DNA from: Planctomycetaceae bacterium
GTDB lineage: Bacteria; Planctomycetota; Planctomycetia; Pirellulales; Pirellulaceae
Direction of reading: 5' to 3'
Length of the DNA: 64,000 bases
Assembly (NCBI GenBank): GCA_020638975.1
Contig: JACKHN010000005.1
Coordinates: 186,001 to 250,000, forward strand
Shown here: in pieces, positions 17,175-28,000 of the stretch
Numbering within the stretch: position 1 is the stretch's first letter
How the letters are laid out: every line of letters starts with the position of its first letter
Program-made: the position numbers and the translations under genes
The notes under the pieces: model-generated
Told to the model about the DNA's origin: nothing
The model's input: only the letters and a program-made list of their open reading frames with translations
Databases searched by the model: none

Positions 17175-20100
17175 TCATCGTCTCCAAACGAAGGAATTCC
17201 GGCTCGTTCGAGTGCCCGGTCGAGTTCGTCATTGAGTTCTTTCGACGAGGGAACTGCGGCCGGCTTCTCACTTGCCTCATCCAGCGGCAACGATTGGAGG
17301 AGCAACGCGGCGAGTTCTCCTTGGTCGTTCGCTAAGCGTTGCATTGCTTGTTGGACTTCGCTATTTGACGCCTCGCCGGACTGCCGCAGTGCTTCCAGGG
17401 CTGCCGTTCGATCATAGAGATCGACCTGCATCGAATGCAGTAGTCGCAATTCTTCAACGCTGAGAGCCGCTTGTTGCGCGCCGGCGGGCGGGGTGTTGTT
17501 TCCGTTTGGTGAGTCGGTTGAAGATCCCTCGCTGTTTTCACGTACACTTTGCGATTCCAAGGCCGCCAGCAGCTGTTCCAGACGCGTCAAGGAACGATCT
17601 TGAAGTCGGTACACACCGTCGTCGGGCCCCTCGTTTTCCAGTCGCATTGCCGCGTCGCCCATGATCGTCTCGACGGACTTCATCCCTAAAGAGAATGCTG
17701 TGGGGATTGAAAGTCGTTCGCGGGCCTCGTTCGTTTCGTCTCGCAATTGCCTTTGTTCGCGTGTCATCTCGCTAGATGTCAACGGTGAGGTGCCGGAATC
17801 CTGCCACTGGCCGGTCGCATCCAAGAGCGTTTGCTGTCGAATCGCGAAATCCGCGAGTTGCGTCTTCAATTGCGCGAGCCCCGCCGCAAGTTCCTGAGGG
17901 CTCGGCGTTTGGTCGGGATCTGCACTGCGTCGTTGCGAATCGGTTAACGCTCCGAGGACTTGCTCTAAGCCGCGTTCGACATTGGCTTGGGCCTGCGATG
18001 CGTTCCCTAAACGGTTTTTTGCAACGTCGCTGCCAATCTCTCGCATTTGCTCTGCGATGCCGCTCGTACTTGCCTCGCGAACCGCTTCTGCCAAGGCAGC
18101 TGCGGCTGACGGATCCGATTTGAGAAGCGGTTCACGCAGGCGGTCCATTTCAGCGCGAACACGATCGACACGCTGAGCCAATTCCAATTGCTCGCCCGAT
18201 GCTCGTGCCAAGTCAGCTCGTTGTTGTGCCGAGAGCGTATCCAAGCGTTGCCCGATGGTTGGCAGTTGGTTGACACGCGTCGATAGTTCTTGCTGGTCCC
18301 GCAGCAACTTGGCCACATCGCGAGCGAAGCGGCGGTAATCATCCCATTGAGAAAGCCGATCGACCATCTTTTGAAGATCGCCGGAAACTGCATCTTGGCG
18401 GATGACAATGGACTCAAGCAGCGGCCCGATGTCATCCTGATCGTCGCTCGTAGCGAGAGCGGCTTTTGTTGCACGAACAAACTCGCTTTGCAATTCCGGC
18501 AACTGTCGGCGATTAATCTGATCTAAGGCTGCGGAAAGCCTCTCCATCAACGCCGCAGTTTCCGATCCAGCCATCTGATTGCTCTTGATCGATGCGATAA
18601 GTTCCCCGATAAGTCGAGCAGCACCGCTGGGGCTGTCATCGAGCAGTCGCGCAACTTGCTCCTGCTGAAGTTCACTGCTCCGCAGCCGACCTACATCGTC
18701 CGCCGACAATGCACTGGTCGTCTTTAACTGAGATCGAAGGATCTCCAACTGCGAGAGTGTCGCACGCTGAAGTCGCAACGCCTCGATCAATCGGGCGAGC
18801 AACATCTTTTGCCGCTCTTGGGATCGATAATCGAAATCTTCCCGAGAGATGATCGAGATCGCTCGCGTCACGGGCACGCTTGTTTGTGGCAGGTAATCGC
18901 TGGCCACGAACGCGAGTTGCAGAGTATCGTGCGGCGACAATTGGAACTCGCTTAGCTTCAGGTCGCGAACAACCTCTCGCACATCGGCGTGTGTGGGTAA
19001 TCCGTTTTGGGGAGGCGGTATTTCGGGACCAACGAACAGCGGAATCGTGGTCGAACCGATCTGCAGATGTAGGCTTTGAACGGCAATGTCGTCCGTGGCG
19101 GTGATGCGAATCGGCACCGTGGCATCGGCGGTGAAAGACATCTCGGTGGTTGGGGCTAGGACGGAAACTAGCGGAGCGTGATCTGCGACGACCTCCCAAT
19201 TGGCTTTCGAGCCGCTACCACTTACGACACCGTCGGACTCGACTAATTCAATCCAGTAATTCCCTTTGCCTGGCGTTTCGGTTGGTAACTGCGCGAAGGT
19301 GAAGCTTTTGTTCTGGGAGTGGACCTTTGCATCAATTACTTCAATCGCATCTGCGACGTTCCGATGGACACGAACCGCTTGCACGGGTCTGCTCGTTCGT
19401 CCACAAATCGAAAGCTGGGACCCCTGCAATACGCGAATCCCCGCCGTCGTCGATTCGGAGGCTGCGATGCCACTGTAAGCAGGAGGCTCGATCGCGATGC
19501 GAAAGTCACTGATTTGCGCCGGCTCGACAACGATCAGCGAGCGCCACTCCATCGAGTTATCATCGCCACCGGTCGCTCGATACCTAAACGCGCGCGTGAC
19601 GTTTCTGCGGGTGTAATGCAGGTGACGCTCGCCGCGTTGCATCGGAGCTGTCTCGATTTCGCTTTCATCGTCGCCTTCAAACCAGAAGTGGAGCGTCGTA
19701 TCTTTCGGCAGCCGACCTCGTCCATCGGTAACTTCGACGACAAAGTCTTGACCGAGCGCAATCCGCTGCGGTGCATTTACAATCGCGAGTGAGTTCCATC
19801 GCGGCCACGACTCGTTGCGCCATGGAGTCGCCAGACGACGCGCGGCGAGCGACGACGCATCGAGATCTAGCGAGCAGATGGCGCCGATCACGAGCAGCAG
19901 TGGAATGCAGACGAGAAGCGAGCGTCGGGTGGCTCGCAGGTCAAGGCATTCGGCGAGTTGGAGTGGACGGACCAACGCTTCAGTCTCAGTAATCACCGAT
20001 TGCTGTAGGATTCTTGACTCAGCCTGGTCTGCATTCTTCTCGTGACTCAGAAAGGCGAGGGACGAGGACAATCGGTCACCAAGTTGCGGGAAGCGTTGTT

Positions 20101-20371
20101 CGACGCGTTGAGCTACCTCAAGATCGTCAAATCGACGGCGAAAGGAGGGAACGACGAACCGTTGCAAACTCCAAACACATATCAAGCCGAACGCAATAGA
20201 AAGGATCAGACGCACTCCTTGATCCTGCAGCCGTAAGGAGTAGTCGATCCACCCAAACACGAACGCGACAGGAAGCACAACCGCCGCAAACCAGCAGATG
20301 CCGTGAACAAGCAGCAAGCGGCGGGCTCGCGCGGCGATTGCTTGAATCTGGCGTTGGAGGGAATGTGACAT
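17171..20371 (-). CDS. Large membrane-anchored coiled-coil protein (DUF4175-like)
   Basis: 1066 residues. Two hydrophobic segments at about 20-40 and 52-72 (GICWFAAVVLPVAFVFGWIDY and LILSIAFGLICVWSL), a third near 150-165, then beta-rich domains to about 520 (Ig-like, e.g. SDFRIAIEPPAYSGIAAS and APTTEMSFTADATVPIRITATDD), then about 500 residues of Gln/Glu/Arg-rich helix with many coiled-coil heptads (RQKMLLARLIEALRLQRA onward). Such proteins follow the two VWA proteins in planctomycete Bat-type operons. Periplasmic scaffold is a fair guess. It starts 34 bp after the upstream gene's stop. Confidence 0.85.
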   Translation of the reverse strand: MSHSLQRQIQAIAARARRLLLVHGICWFAAVVLPVAFVFGWIDYSLRLQDQGVRLILSIAFGLICVWSLQRFVVPSFRRRFDDLEVAQRVEQRFPQLGDRLSSSLAFLSHEKNADQAESRILQQSVITETEALVRPLQLAECLDLRATRRSLLVCIPLLLVIGAICSLDLDASSLAARRLATPWRNESWPRWNSLAIVNAPQRIALGQDFVVEVTDGRGRLPKDTTLHFWFEGDDESEIETAPMQRGERHLHYTRRNVTRAFRYRATGGDDNSMEWRSLIVVEPAQISDFRIAIEPPAYSGIAASESTTAGIRVLQGSQLSICGRTSRPVQAVRVHRNVADAIEVIDAKVHSQNKSFTFAQLPTETPGKGNYWIELVESDGVVSGSGSKANWEVVADHAPLVSVLAPTTEMSFTADATVPIRITATDDIAVQSLHLQIGSTTIPLFVGPEIPPPQNGLPTHADVREVVRDLKLSEFQLSPHDTLQLAFVASDYLPQTSVPVTRAISIISREDFDYRSQERQKMLLARLIEALRLQRATLSQLEILRSQLKTTSALSADDVGRLRSSELQQEQVARLLDDSPSGAARLIGELIASIKSNQMAGSETAALMERLSAALDQINRRQLPELQSEFVRATKAALATSDDQDDIGPLLESIVIRQDAVSGDLQKMVDRLSQWDDYRRFARDVAKLLRDQQELSTRVNQLPTIGQRLDTLSAQQRADLARASGEQLELAQRVDRVRAEMDRLREPLLKSDPSAAAALAEAVREASTSGIAEQMREIGSDVAKNRLGNASQAQANVERGLEQVLGALTDSQRRSADPDQTPSPQELAAGLAQLKTQLADFAIRQQTLLDATGQWQDSGTSPLTSSEMTREQRQLRDETNEARERLSIPTAFSLGMKSVETIMGDAAMRLENEGPDDGVYRLQDRSLTRLEQLLAALESQSVRENSEGSSTDSPNGNNTPPAGAQQAALSVEELRLLHSMQVDLYDRTAALEALRQSGEASNSEVQQAMQRLANDQGELAALLLQSLPLDEASEKPAAVPSSKELNDELDRALERAGIPSFGDDE

Positions 20372-20405
20372 ATCGGTCGCAAGTTACGGGTATCGAACCT
20401 TCAAA

Positions 20406-22808
20406 TTATAGCAGCCCGGCGCGTTTGCGAAGAATCCACTCCGTCGTCAGCAACGCGACGAACAACGCTGCCAGCCAGGCTGAGTTCCAAATTGGACGCG
20501 GATCCGAAGATTCGATGCGGACCTGATCGCCAGCTGGCAACGATCGCAGTAATCGTGAAGCATCTCGAATCGTGTAGTATCGACCGCCGGACGTTGCTGC
20601 CGCGAGCTTCAAATCGACCGCATCCATCTCCAGACGCGAACCCTCTTGCCGTAAGGAATCGACTGAGAAATGCAAGGGTGCAGGTTGCTCGGAAACAGTG
20701 GGAGCCACCAGCCGCACCTGATACTCACCCACGGCAAAATCGGTCAGCGTCGTCTCGAAGAGCCCTCGATCGGTTGTGGTTCGCGACAGGACAACGGATT
20801 TTCGCTGACCTTGCTCGTCCTCCAACGCAACCGCTACACCGTGATCGTCGACCGGTGCTAACCGCTCATCGCGGAACAACACTCGCAGTAAGACCGGGTC
20901 GCCCTCGGCGTATTTTTGTGCGTCGGTGGTCATGGCGATCGGTTGGCGATCACTCAATAACTTTGCGCGGCTGAGGTAGCGAATCGTTTGATGCCAGTAC
21001 CGATCATAGTAGCGGTTGCTGCCCTGAAATCGCGACCACAAGTAGGTTTCATCCGTCGCATGAAAGATGACTTTGCCGGCTCCAACGAATTGCATCAGGA
21101 CCACCGGGAGCGGTCGCCCCGACAGCGTGTGGCGGGTTGGATGCTCGGCCAATACCATCGCCGTGGTGTTTACATCGGCGATTTCAAGCAGCCAGCGAAG
21201 CTCTGGCTGCTGTGACCAAAGTCGACGTGATTCCTCGGGTGAATCTCCGATCTGAAATGTTGGCGTGTCGAGGCCGAGTGTTGTCGGTCGTAATCGGAAC
21301 GAATTGTTCTCGAGCTCCGCTTCCGTCGGCAGCGACGCCGTCGTCAGATCAAACGGCAGCAGTCCGGCCAACGGGGTCGCTTCGTACTGTTTGGGGAAGT
21401 AGTTGGGGCCTGCGACGAAGATCACGCCGCCGCCGCGTTCTTCGACAAACTCACGTAAATTCTCATGCACGCTGTGACTGAAGAACGCCGGATTCGCGTC
21501 GCCGAAGATCACGACATCGTACTTGAACAACTCGTCCTTCTGCACTGGAAACGCACTGACCGCCATTCCCTCGTCGCTGATGTAATCAAGATCGGCCTCT
21601 TGCAACACCGTCGTCAGCGAGATTGCCTTTTCGTCCGAGGTTCCTTGCTTGATCGCTCGCGACAGCAGACTCTTCAAATAGCGATACTCATAGCTGGGGG
21701 CCGACTGCACCAACAGCACGCGTATCGTCGAGTTGCGAATACTGATCTGCCGCGACAGCCGATTGTTCTCATGATTCGGCTCGTCGTCATAGGAAGTGAC
21801 TTTGATTGTGTAGTCGAACTCGCCTTCCTCCAGCGGGCGATATGGCAGTCGGATTGCCAGCGGTGTCTCGTCGCCGGGCAGTTCGACGGTGACTTCCGCC
21901 AGCGGACTAGTGGCTTCATCTCGCAGCAACTGAACAACGGCTTGTCGACCTGCGATCCCCACGCTGTGAAGTTGCACATCAAAGCTCAACACATCGCCGA
22001 CAAACGCAACATCATCAACAAGCAAGTCGCTCAACCGAACGTCGCGTGGAGGTTGCTCACTGCCCAGTCCGACGAGATGCAGAGGCAACGATTTGCTCTG
22101 CGCATACACAGCGGCCTCGCTGAGCGGTACCCCGTCGGTCGTGATGCCGTCAGTCAGCAGCACGATAGCAGCGGTCGACCGCCCTCGTTGCCGGTCAATG
22201 ATCTCTCGCATGGCGTCTCCCAGTCGGCTCTTGACATCTGCTGCGTTTAGCGATTCCAGCACGCCATAACCGCCGTCATCTCCCGGTGGCAGTTCCCTGA
22301 CCGTGTCCCCAATCGTGACAATCTTTACGCGATAATGCTGCTTAAGCGACTCCAACCATCCCCACTCTGACGATGTCAGCAAGGATTTGGCTTGGCCAAA
22401 ACGTGAAGGGTCAGCGGCAAAGTACTCACGCACGGCTTTGTCGACCCGAGCGTCGCGATAGGCATCGACCATGGCCATGCTTTTGGATACATCAACCGCG
22501 ATGACCAACTCGGGCAACTCGGTGCGGTGACGATGTTCGACCCAACCGTACAGCATGAACACAACGAGTCCCAAGACACTGAAGCGAATTGCCGCCAGCG
22601 TGAACCATCGCCACCGATTTGGAAGCGGCTCGTTTCGATAGACGCGGAACAAAAATAGGGCTAGAAGAATCAGGAGCAGCAGCGTAAGCCAAGGCGGTCC
22701 CGTCCAAGTCGGCTCAAACGACCGTTGGATGCCTTCGCCCTCGGGATGCGGCTTGTTCGCGAGCCAGCCGAACATGCTGTCCCAACTCGCAGCGGCAAAG
22801 CGAATCAT
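20406..22808 (-). CDS. Membrane protein with VWA domain and GATase1-like region
   Basis: 800 residues. Two N-terminal membrane segments (LTLLLLILLALFLFRVY and FSVLGLVVFMLYGW), then a von Willebrand factor A domain with metal-site DVSKS and IVLLTDGITTDGVPL (about 85-270). A Rossmann-type, glutamine-amidotransferase-like domain follows (KYDVVIFGDANPAFFSHSVHENLREFVEERGGGVIFVAG), lacking a catalytic Cys at the nucleophile elbow. A C-terminal membrane helix (AWLAALFVALLTTEWIL) closes it. It overlaps the BatA-like gene by 4 bp (ATGA), so both are coupled and may form one complex. Confidence 0.88.
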   Translation of the reverse strand: MIRFAAASWDSMFGWLANKPHPEGEGIQRSFEPTWTGPPWLTLLLLILLALFLFRVYRNEPLPNRWRWFTLAAIRFSVLGLVVFMLYGWVEHRHRTELPELVIAVDVSKSMAMVDAYRDARVDKAVREYFAADPSRFGQAKSLLTSSEWGWLESLKQHYRVKIVTIGDTVRELPPGDDGGYGVLESLNAADVKSRLGDAMREIIDRQRGRSTAAIVLLTDGITTDGVPLSEAAVYAQSKSLPLHLVGLGSEQPPRDVRLSDLLVDDVAFVGDVLSFDVQLHSVGIAGRQAVVQLLRDEATSPLAEVTVELPGDETPLAIRLPYRPLEEGEFDYTIKVTSYDDEPNHENNRLSRQISIRNSTIRVLLVQSAPSYEYRYLKSLLSRAIKQGTSDEKAISLTTVLQEADLDYISDEGMAVSAFPVQKDELFKYDVVIFGDANPAFFSHSVHENLREFVEERGGGVIFVAGPNYFPKQYEATPLAGLLPFDLTTASLPTEAELENNSFRLRPTTLGLDTPTFQIGDSPEESRRLWSQQPELRWLLEIADVNTTAMVLAEHPTRHTLSGRPLPVVLMQFVGAGKVIFHATDETYLWSRFQGSNRYYDRYWHQTIRYLSRAKLLSDRQPIAMTTDAQKYAEGDPVLLRVLFRDERLAPVDDHGVAVALEDEQGQRKSVVLSRTTTDRGLFETTLTDFAVGEYQVRLVAPTVSEQPAPLHFSVDSLRQEGSRLEMDAVDLKLAAATSGGRYYTIRDASRLLRSLPAGDQVRIESSDPRPIWNSAWLAALFVALLTTEWILRKRAGLL

Positions 22809-24949
22809 CGCGTTGCCCTCCCGAAATAGCTGGCCAGGAAAGTCTCGACAACAAGCAACACCAGCAACCCACCGAGGGCCACTCGAAACAGCGGGGCATC
22901 GCGCTCCACGAGAGTTGACGAACTGGTGCCAGGTCGCGGTTGCTCGTCGAATAACCCGACAAGACTGTCGCGCGAGACACGGTCGAGGTTGCTCTCGATC
23001 GTCCGAAGGTTGACGGCGAAGAACGCCGGGGACGTGCTCTCTTCATCGAAGGCCACGCTATAAACACCCGGCACATTGGTCTCGCCGTAATTCCAGAAAC
23101 GCTCCGTCCCCGCAATTCGAATTGGATGCTGTTTGCCGGTGGGCACGGTCAGCGTTCCATGTGATTCTTTCAATTCTGGGGGTAGTTGCAACGTGATGGG
23201 GTCTCCGACATGCACGTTGCTTTGTGCGACGCGATCGCGGGACGCAATGTGAGCCAATTCGTGCACGAGAGGCGGGAAGCTTGGCCAAGACGCGAGTGCG
23301 GTCCAGGGCGTGGGAGGATCAGTGGCCCGATCAATGGATTCCGGAGAAGCCGCCGTCGCAAGGACCAACACCCTCCCCTGCCCTACCACTGCGTCAACGA
23401 CTGCGGGATCTCCGCTATCAAAAGCGAGCGCCACCGTTGCGGAATCGCTGAGTTGATCGAGGCGGAAGTATCTCCAGGTCGGGACCGTGAGCAAGCCGGC
23501 TCGCTCATGACTACGAAACGGTTGCGTGATCGCGTGCCGATACTCAAGCGGATTAAACGAGTAGTGGCCGCCGGCAACAACTTCATTCAATTGCGCAGGC
23601 AGCACGTTCGCTGGCGAGTCTCGACCAAGTTGTTCGTTGTAGAGATCCGCTCGGACCAAATCGCCAAGCACAAAGATCAGCCCGCCACCTTGTTCGACGT
23701 ACTGTCGTAACCGCGCCGCCTCGGTCGGTGTGAAGCGTGCGACGTTGCAGAGGAACAGGCAATCATAAGCTTGCAGCGTTCGCTCCAGGATCGCATGTTC
23801 CGACGCAACTTCGGAGATCAGACCGCCCTGACCAGCCTCGGGCTGAAGCGCTAACGCAATATACTCGGCAGCATGCGGACGGCCCTGAACGCAGAGGATG
23901 CGTGTCGCATCGCGAACGGGCACCGAAAGCCAACGTTTGTTGTCGAGCTTCAATCCATCGTCGCCGATCGTCGCTACCAGGAGATGGTCTCCGGCAACAT
24001 TCAAGGTGACGGAAAAGAAAGCCGTCGCTTGACCACCCGCTTCCAGGTCAACGGTCTGCTCGCCGACGCTTTGTCCATCAACCACAAGCTCGATTCGCTT
24101 GTGATTCAGCGAGTGGCTGCCAAAGTTCTCAACCTCGACCTCGACGGAGATTGGTACGCCAACATGCACTCTGCCGCTGGGGACGGCTAGTCGCGTGATG
24201 GCTGCATTCTCAGGAGTCGCTTCCGTACCGATGGCGCTGAGTCGGCATGCAGCGTGTTTCGACAATGCAGTCAGTCGAGAACGCCACGAGCTCGAAGTTG
24301 TTTCCGCCCACGTCGTCTTACCAAGATCGCTGAAGATGTGAACACGTTGATGTTCAAACTCGTCTCGCCCAGAATTCACAAGGCTCTCGACCTGCTCGAG
24401 TGTCGCCGTTAGATCAGCACCTTGATTCGAGATTTCGAGCTGGTTGATTTCGTCCAGGATGGCAGCGTGGCTTGTGGATGCCTCACCGACGATAACTTCG
24501 GGCGGATCGGCGAGTGTGACAAGAGAAAACGCGTCTCCCGGCGCAGCGTCTTCTACCAATCTCGCGGCCTGTATGCGGGCATTGGAGAACCGCGAAGTGC
24601 CGCCGCTCTCATAGGCCATGGAATAAGAAGTGTCAATGACGAGTACGGTATGAGTCGGCGGTTGAAGCGTTGGGTCGCCTGCGCCCGCGAGTCCCGACAC
24701 AACGGGCTCGGCAAGTGCGAAGGCCAGTAGCAACAGAATCAACACACGAATCGCCAGCAACAACCAATGTTCGATTTGGATGCGGCGTTGATGGCGTCGA
24801 ATGGCAGCCAACAGAAACTGCGTCGCCGCCCAAGGTGTTTCAAAATACCGCCTCCGACTCCACAGATGAATCAACACCGGTAGCGCCGCCGCCGCTCCCC
24901 AGAGCAGCAGCCAAGGACTCGCGAACGACCATAGGGCTGGCAGAGGCAT
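22805..24949 (-). CDS. BatA-like membrane protein with VWA domain
   Basis: 714 residues. The N-terminus carries the BatA (aerotolerance-related) module: two membrane segments around LLLWGAAAALPVLIHLWSRRR and LLAIRVLILLLLAFALAEP. A VWA domain at about 85-260 has the metal-site DTSYS in HTVLVIDTSYSMAYESGG. The middle contains a CARDB-like beta domain (VEVENFGSHSLNHKRIELVVDGQ) and a GATase-like domain (AYDCLFLCNVARFTPTEAARLRQYVEQGGGLIFVLGD). The last ~25 residues are a membrane helix. First gene of the operon running to 14196; in other bacteria it would follow MoxR and DUF58, which here lie 12.7 kb upstream. Confidence 0.9.
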   Translation of the reverse strand: MPLPALWSFASPWLLLWGAAAALPVLIHLWSRRRYFETPWAATQFLLAAIRRHQRRIQIEHWLLLAIRVLILLLLAFALAEPVVSGLAGAGDPTLQPPTHTVLVIDTSYSMAYESGGTSRFSNARIQAARLVEDAAPGDAFSLVTLADPPEVIVGEASTSHAAILDEINQLEISNQGADLTATLEQVESLVNSGRDEFEHQRVHIFSDLGKTTWAETTSSSWRSRLTALSKHAACRLSAIGTEATPENAAITRLAVPSGRVHVGVPISVEVEVENFGSHSLNHKRIELVVDGQSVGEQTVDLEAGGQATAFFSVTLNVAGDHLLVATIGDDGLKLDNKRWLSVPVRDATRILCVQGRPHAAEYIALALQPEAGQGGLISEVASEHAILERTLQAYDCLFLCNVARFTPTEAARLRQYVEQGGGLIFVLGDLVRADLYNEQLGRDSPANVLPAQLNEVVAGGHYSFNPLEYRHAITQPFRSHERAGLLTVPTWRYFRLDQLSDSATVALAFDSGDPAVVDAVVGQGRVLVLATAASPESIDRATDPPTPWTALASWPSFPPLVHELAHIASRDRVAQSNVHVGDPITLQLPPELKESHGTLTVPTGKQHPIRIAGTERFWNYGETNVPGVYSVAFDEESTSPAFFAVNLRTIESNLDRVSRDSLVGLFDEQPRPGTSSSTLVERDAPLFRVALGGLLVLLVVETFLASYFGRATR

Positions 24950-25038
24950 TGAGCTTCCATGCGGTCAACGAGGCGGCGAACAAGAAGGAGCGACGGCAAT
25001 GAGGCCAAGATAGCGTTCCTCTCTGGTCGGCGTCCAGC

Positions 25039-28000
25039 CTATGTGGGTTCAGCCACGTCACTGGCGGAAGGTGAGAACTCGTTGGTCGCAAGCAACTTAA
25101 GATAGAATGACGCCACATGCTGAATGGTGTCGATTCGGAACCACTGTCGCGTTAGCTTGAAGCGTATGCCGCCGACCGTCCGATCGGGATTCGGCGCAGA
25201 ATAGGCGGACTCACGGGTGTTGCACAACCGCAAGGTAGCTCGTGCAACTTGGACACACGCCTCGCGATAACGCTCGATCCGTTGTTGATCACCGACCTTC
25301 AAGGCAAGTTGATAAGCCGCCATCAATCCCTCAGCACGAGCACCGTCGGGAAAGGGATGGTCGCCATACTGGTAATAGAACGAGCCGACGTAATCCGGAT
25401 ACAAAGCATCTTCTTCGGTATACATCAATCGAACCATTTGATCAGCATCGTCGAACACGAACCGCTTGTATTCGACTTCGCGAAACTCGGCGACATCCCA
25501 CAGATCGTTAATCCCCATCATCAGCCACGAATCGGAGGGCAGTGATTGATAGTGTTCCTTGTGCAATTGAGGCCGATCACGCAGTAAGAACCGCAAGGCC
25601 AGATGCAGTTTGTCGAAGACACGACGACGATCGGCTTCTGAGTTGCACACATGTTGGCTGTATTGCGACAGGCCAAGAATCGCCTCGCCCGGATAGTAGA
25701 ACGAAAAGTACTTCTGGTTGTCTTTCCAGGCGACAGGTTCGTCCAGGTAAATATGATAGTAGCGAAACTCGCCTTGATCATTGATCTCGTTGCAAAGATG
25801 GTCGACAAGTTTCAAGGAGTCGAGTGCATAGCGGGAATCTTGAAAGATATGTTGATACATGGCGAGCGCACACAGACCAATCCCGCTCCCGCCAAGCTTG
25901 GCCTTGCGATTGTAAAACGCGTACGCCGCCTGATCACCGTGCGCAGTTCTGTACTCAACAAGCTGTCGAACGAAGAAATCGAGCGACCGTTCGATCACAT
26001 CTCGCCACAGATTGTCGTTCGAGGTGCGGTCGCAGCCTGGGCCTTGATCCCTCTTCTGCTGTTCGAGTTGGCCATCCAACAGCAAGGTGATCGCGCCGCC
26101 GCCATGACGCAGCAAGTTGTAGTATGGATCCGTATCGAAATCGCGGTTCGGGTGTTCGTGATCTCGTCGCGTATCGGTCGCCGCGTCGTAGTAATAAATG
26201 AACCGGCCATCGGGTTGTATGCTGTCAGCGATCCACTTCGTACCGGCCCGCGCGGCCTGTGTCAGGGACTCGCAATTCACTTCTGGAATCGGTGGCAAGC
26301 CTCGGTAAAGCGGCAACCAGTTTGTCCGGTCCGCTGTGCGAACCGTCGAGTCAGCATCGACTGTACCGGTCCGCACAGCGGACCCTACGTCCACGGCACT
26401 TACAAAGCTTAACGATCGAAATCGATAATACGTCAACGACTCGATGTCATCACCGGCAAACAACCGCTGGATATGGCGGCGCAACTGTCCGATTCCGAGA
26501 ATTGATTTGACGAACGCATCGCCCGGCAGAAAGTATCGCCGCTTGCCTTCGGCTACAATCCGCAACCCGTCCACGCCAAGTTCGAATCGAGTCAATTGCT
26601 TCTTGTTCTTGGCGACAACCGCGTCGGTCCAATCCGTAACCTGCACCAGCCACGGCGATGCGGCACCTTCAGCACAGCCATCACGCTCCGTGTGATGAGT
26701 CATAAAGTAGCCATCACGCTCCGTGTGATGAGCCCCCAATACAATGCGTCGACCTTCGTCAGCACCACTGGACATCAGCGACGCATGGCACCGAAGGTTT
26801 CCAGACATCGCCGAATCCGACAACGTCGCCAACTCCACCAGTTCGGGCTCGTTCACGATGAAATCGACCTGCATCCGACAGCGACTCCAATCAGACAGGT
26901 CGAATTCGCTAAATCTCGGATGCAGTCGAACGCGTTCTACGGTTCGGCGAACGTTGTCGAACGGATTCTTTGATTCAACCCTGGCCACCATCAAGCGTTC
27001 GGCACCGGGCTGATAGAAGGTGATGACGAAGCCCCACAGCGTTTTCGATAATCTGTCTGGTAACTGCCAGACGTCCGATTCGTATAGCGTCGTGCTGTGA
27101 AGTTCGCTGCCTTGGAGCGAGTCTCGCAGGCGGTTCAGAAATGCGAAGGATTCCGCGTCGACCGACACCTTCGCAGCTTTCCCTTGCGCGCCGGCCTCAT
27201 GTTCTTGATCGCAATTGGCTTGCTGCGCGGCGTCGTGATCGCAACCCTGCTGTTCGACAGCGAGATTCCAGTACCGGGAGGCGATACGTTCGCTCCGTGG
27301 TTTACCTCGCAACGCGGCACTGACGACGCGAACCATTTCCATCGCGTTTGATCCCTTCACCAGGAGACTATCTCCCGCTTGGATCAGTCGATCTAGCTGC
27401 GCAGCCAGTTCACGAGAACTGCGAAAGTGCCCACCTTGTCGCGAGGATGGCAAGGCGTCATGAAGCTCACGCGTGAGGTCACCGGCGGTAAATACGATAT
27501 CGATGTTACCCGAGTTGATCGGTTCGGCGAGCGACCGGTGAAGTGCGCGTTCGTTCGGCCCCAACTCAAGCATATCTCCGAGTATCAGCACCCTCCGACC
27601 ACCCGCCGGAATCGGACGACGGCTCAATAGTTCAATGGCTGCAGCAACGGATTCGGGACTCGCGTTCCATGAATCGTCGATCACTTCACAGACCCCTTCG
27701 GGCCGCTCAACCCGAAACCGCTCGCATCGGCGAAAGGTGGGTGGTAGCGAGGACAGCGACATCGCGGCCAGCGTGCTGTCCGCTCCGAGCGCGGACACGA
27801 CAGCCCAAACGGCAAGGCTGTTCAACGCATGATGCCCGCCCGGCAGTCCGACTCGGTAGCAAAGTTGCTGGCCGCAACAATCAATCTCGACGTCCGTGCT
27901 ATCTGCATGTGAACTCTGCTTGACTAGGCGTACATCCGCGTCTGTATGCCGTCCAAAGGTAAGAACGCGTTTGATATTCGATTGTGCTTCCGCTCGCTTC

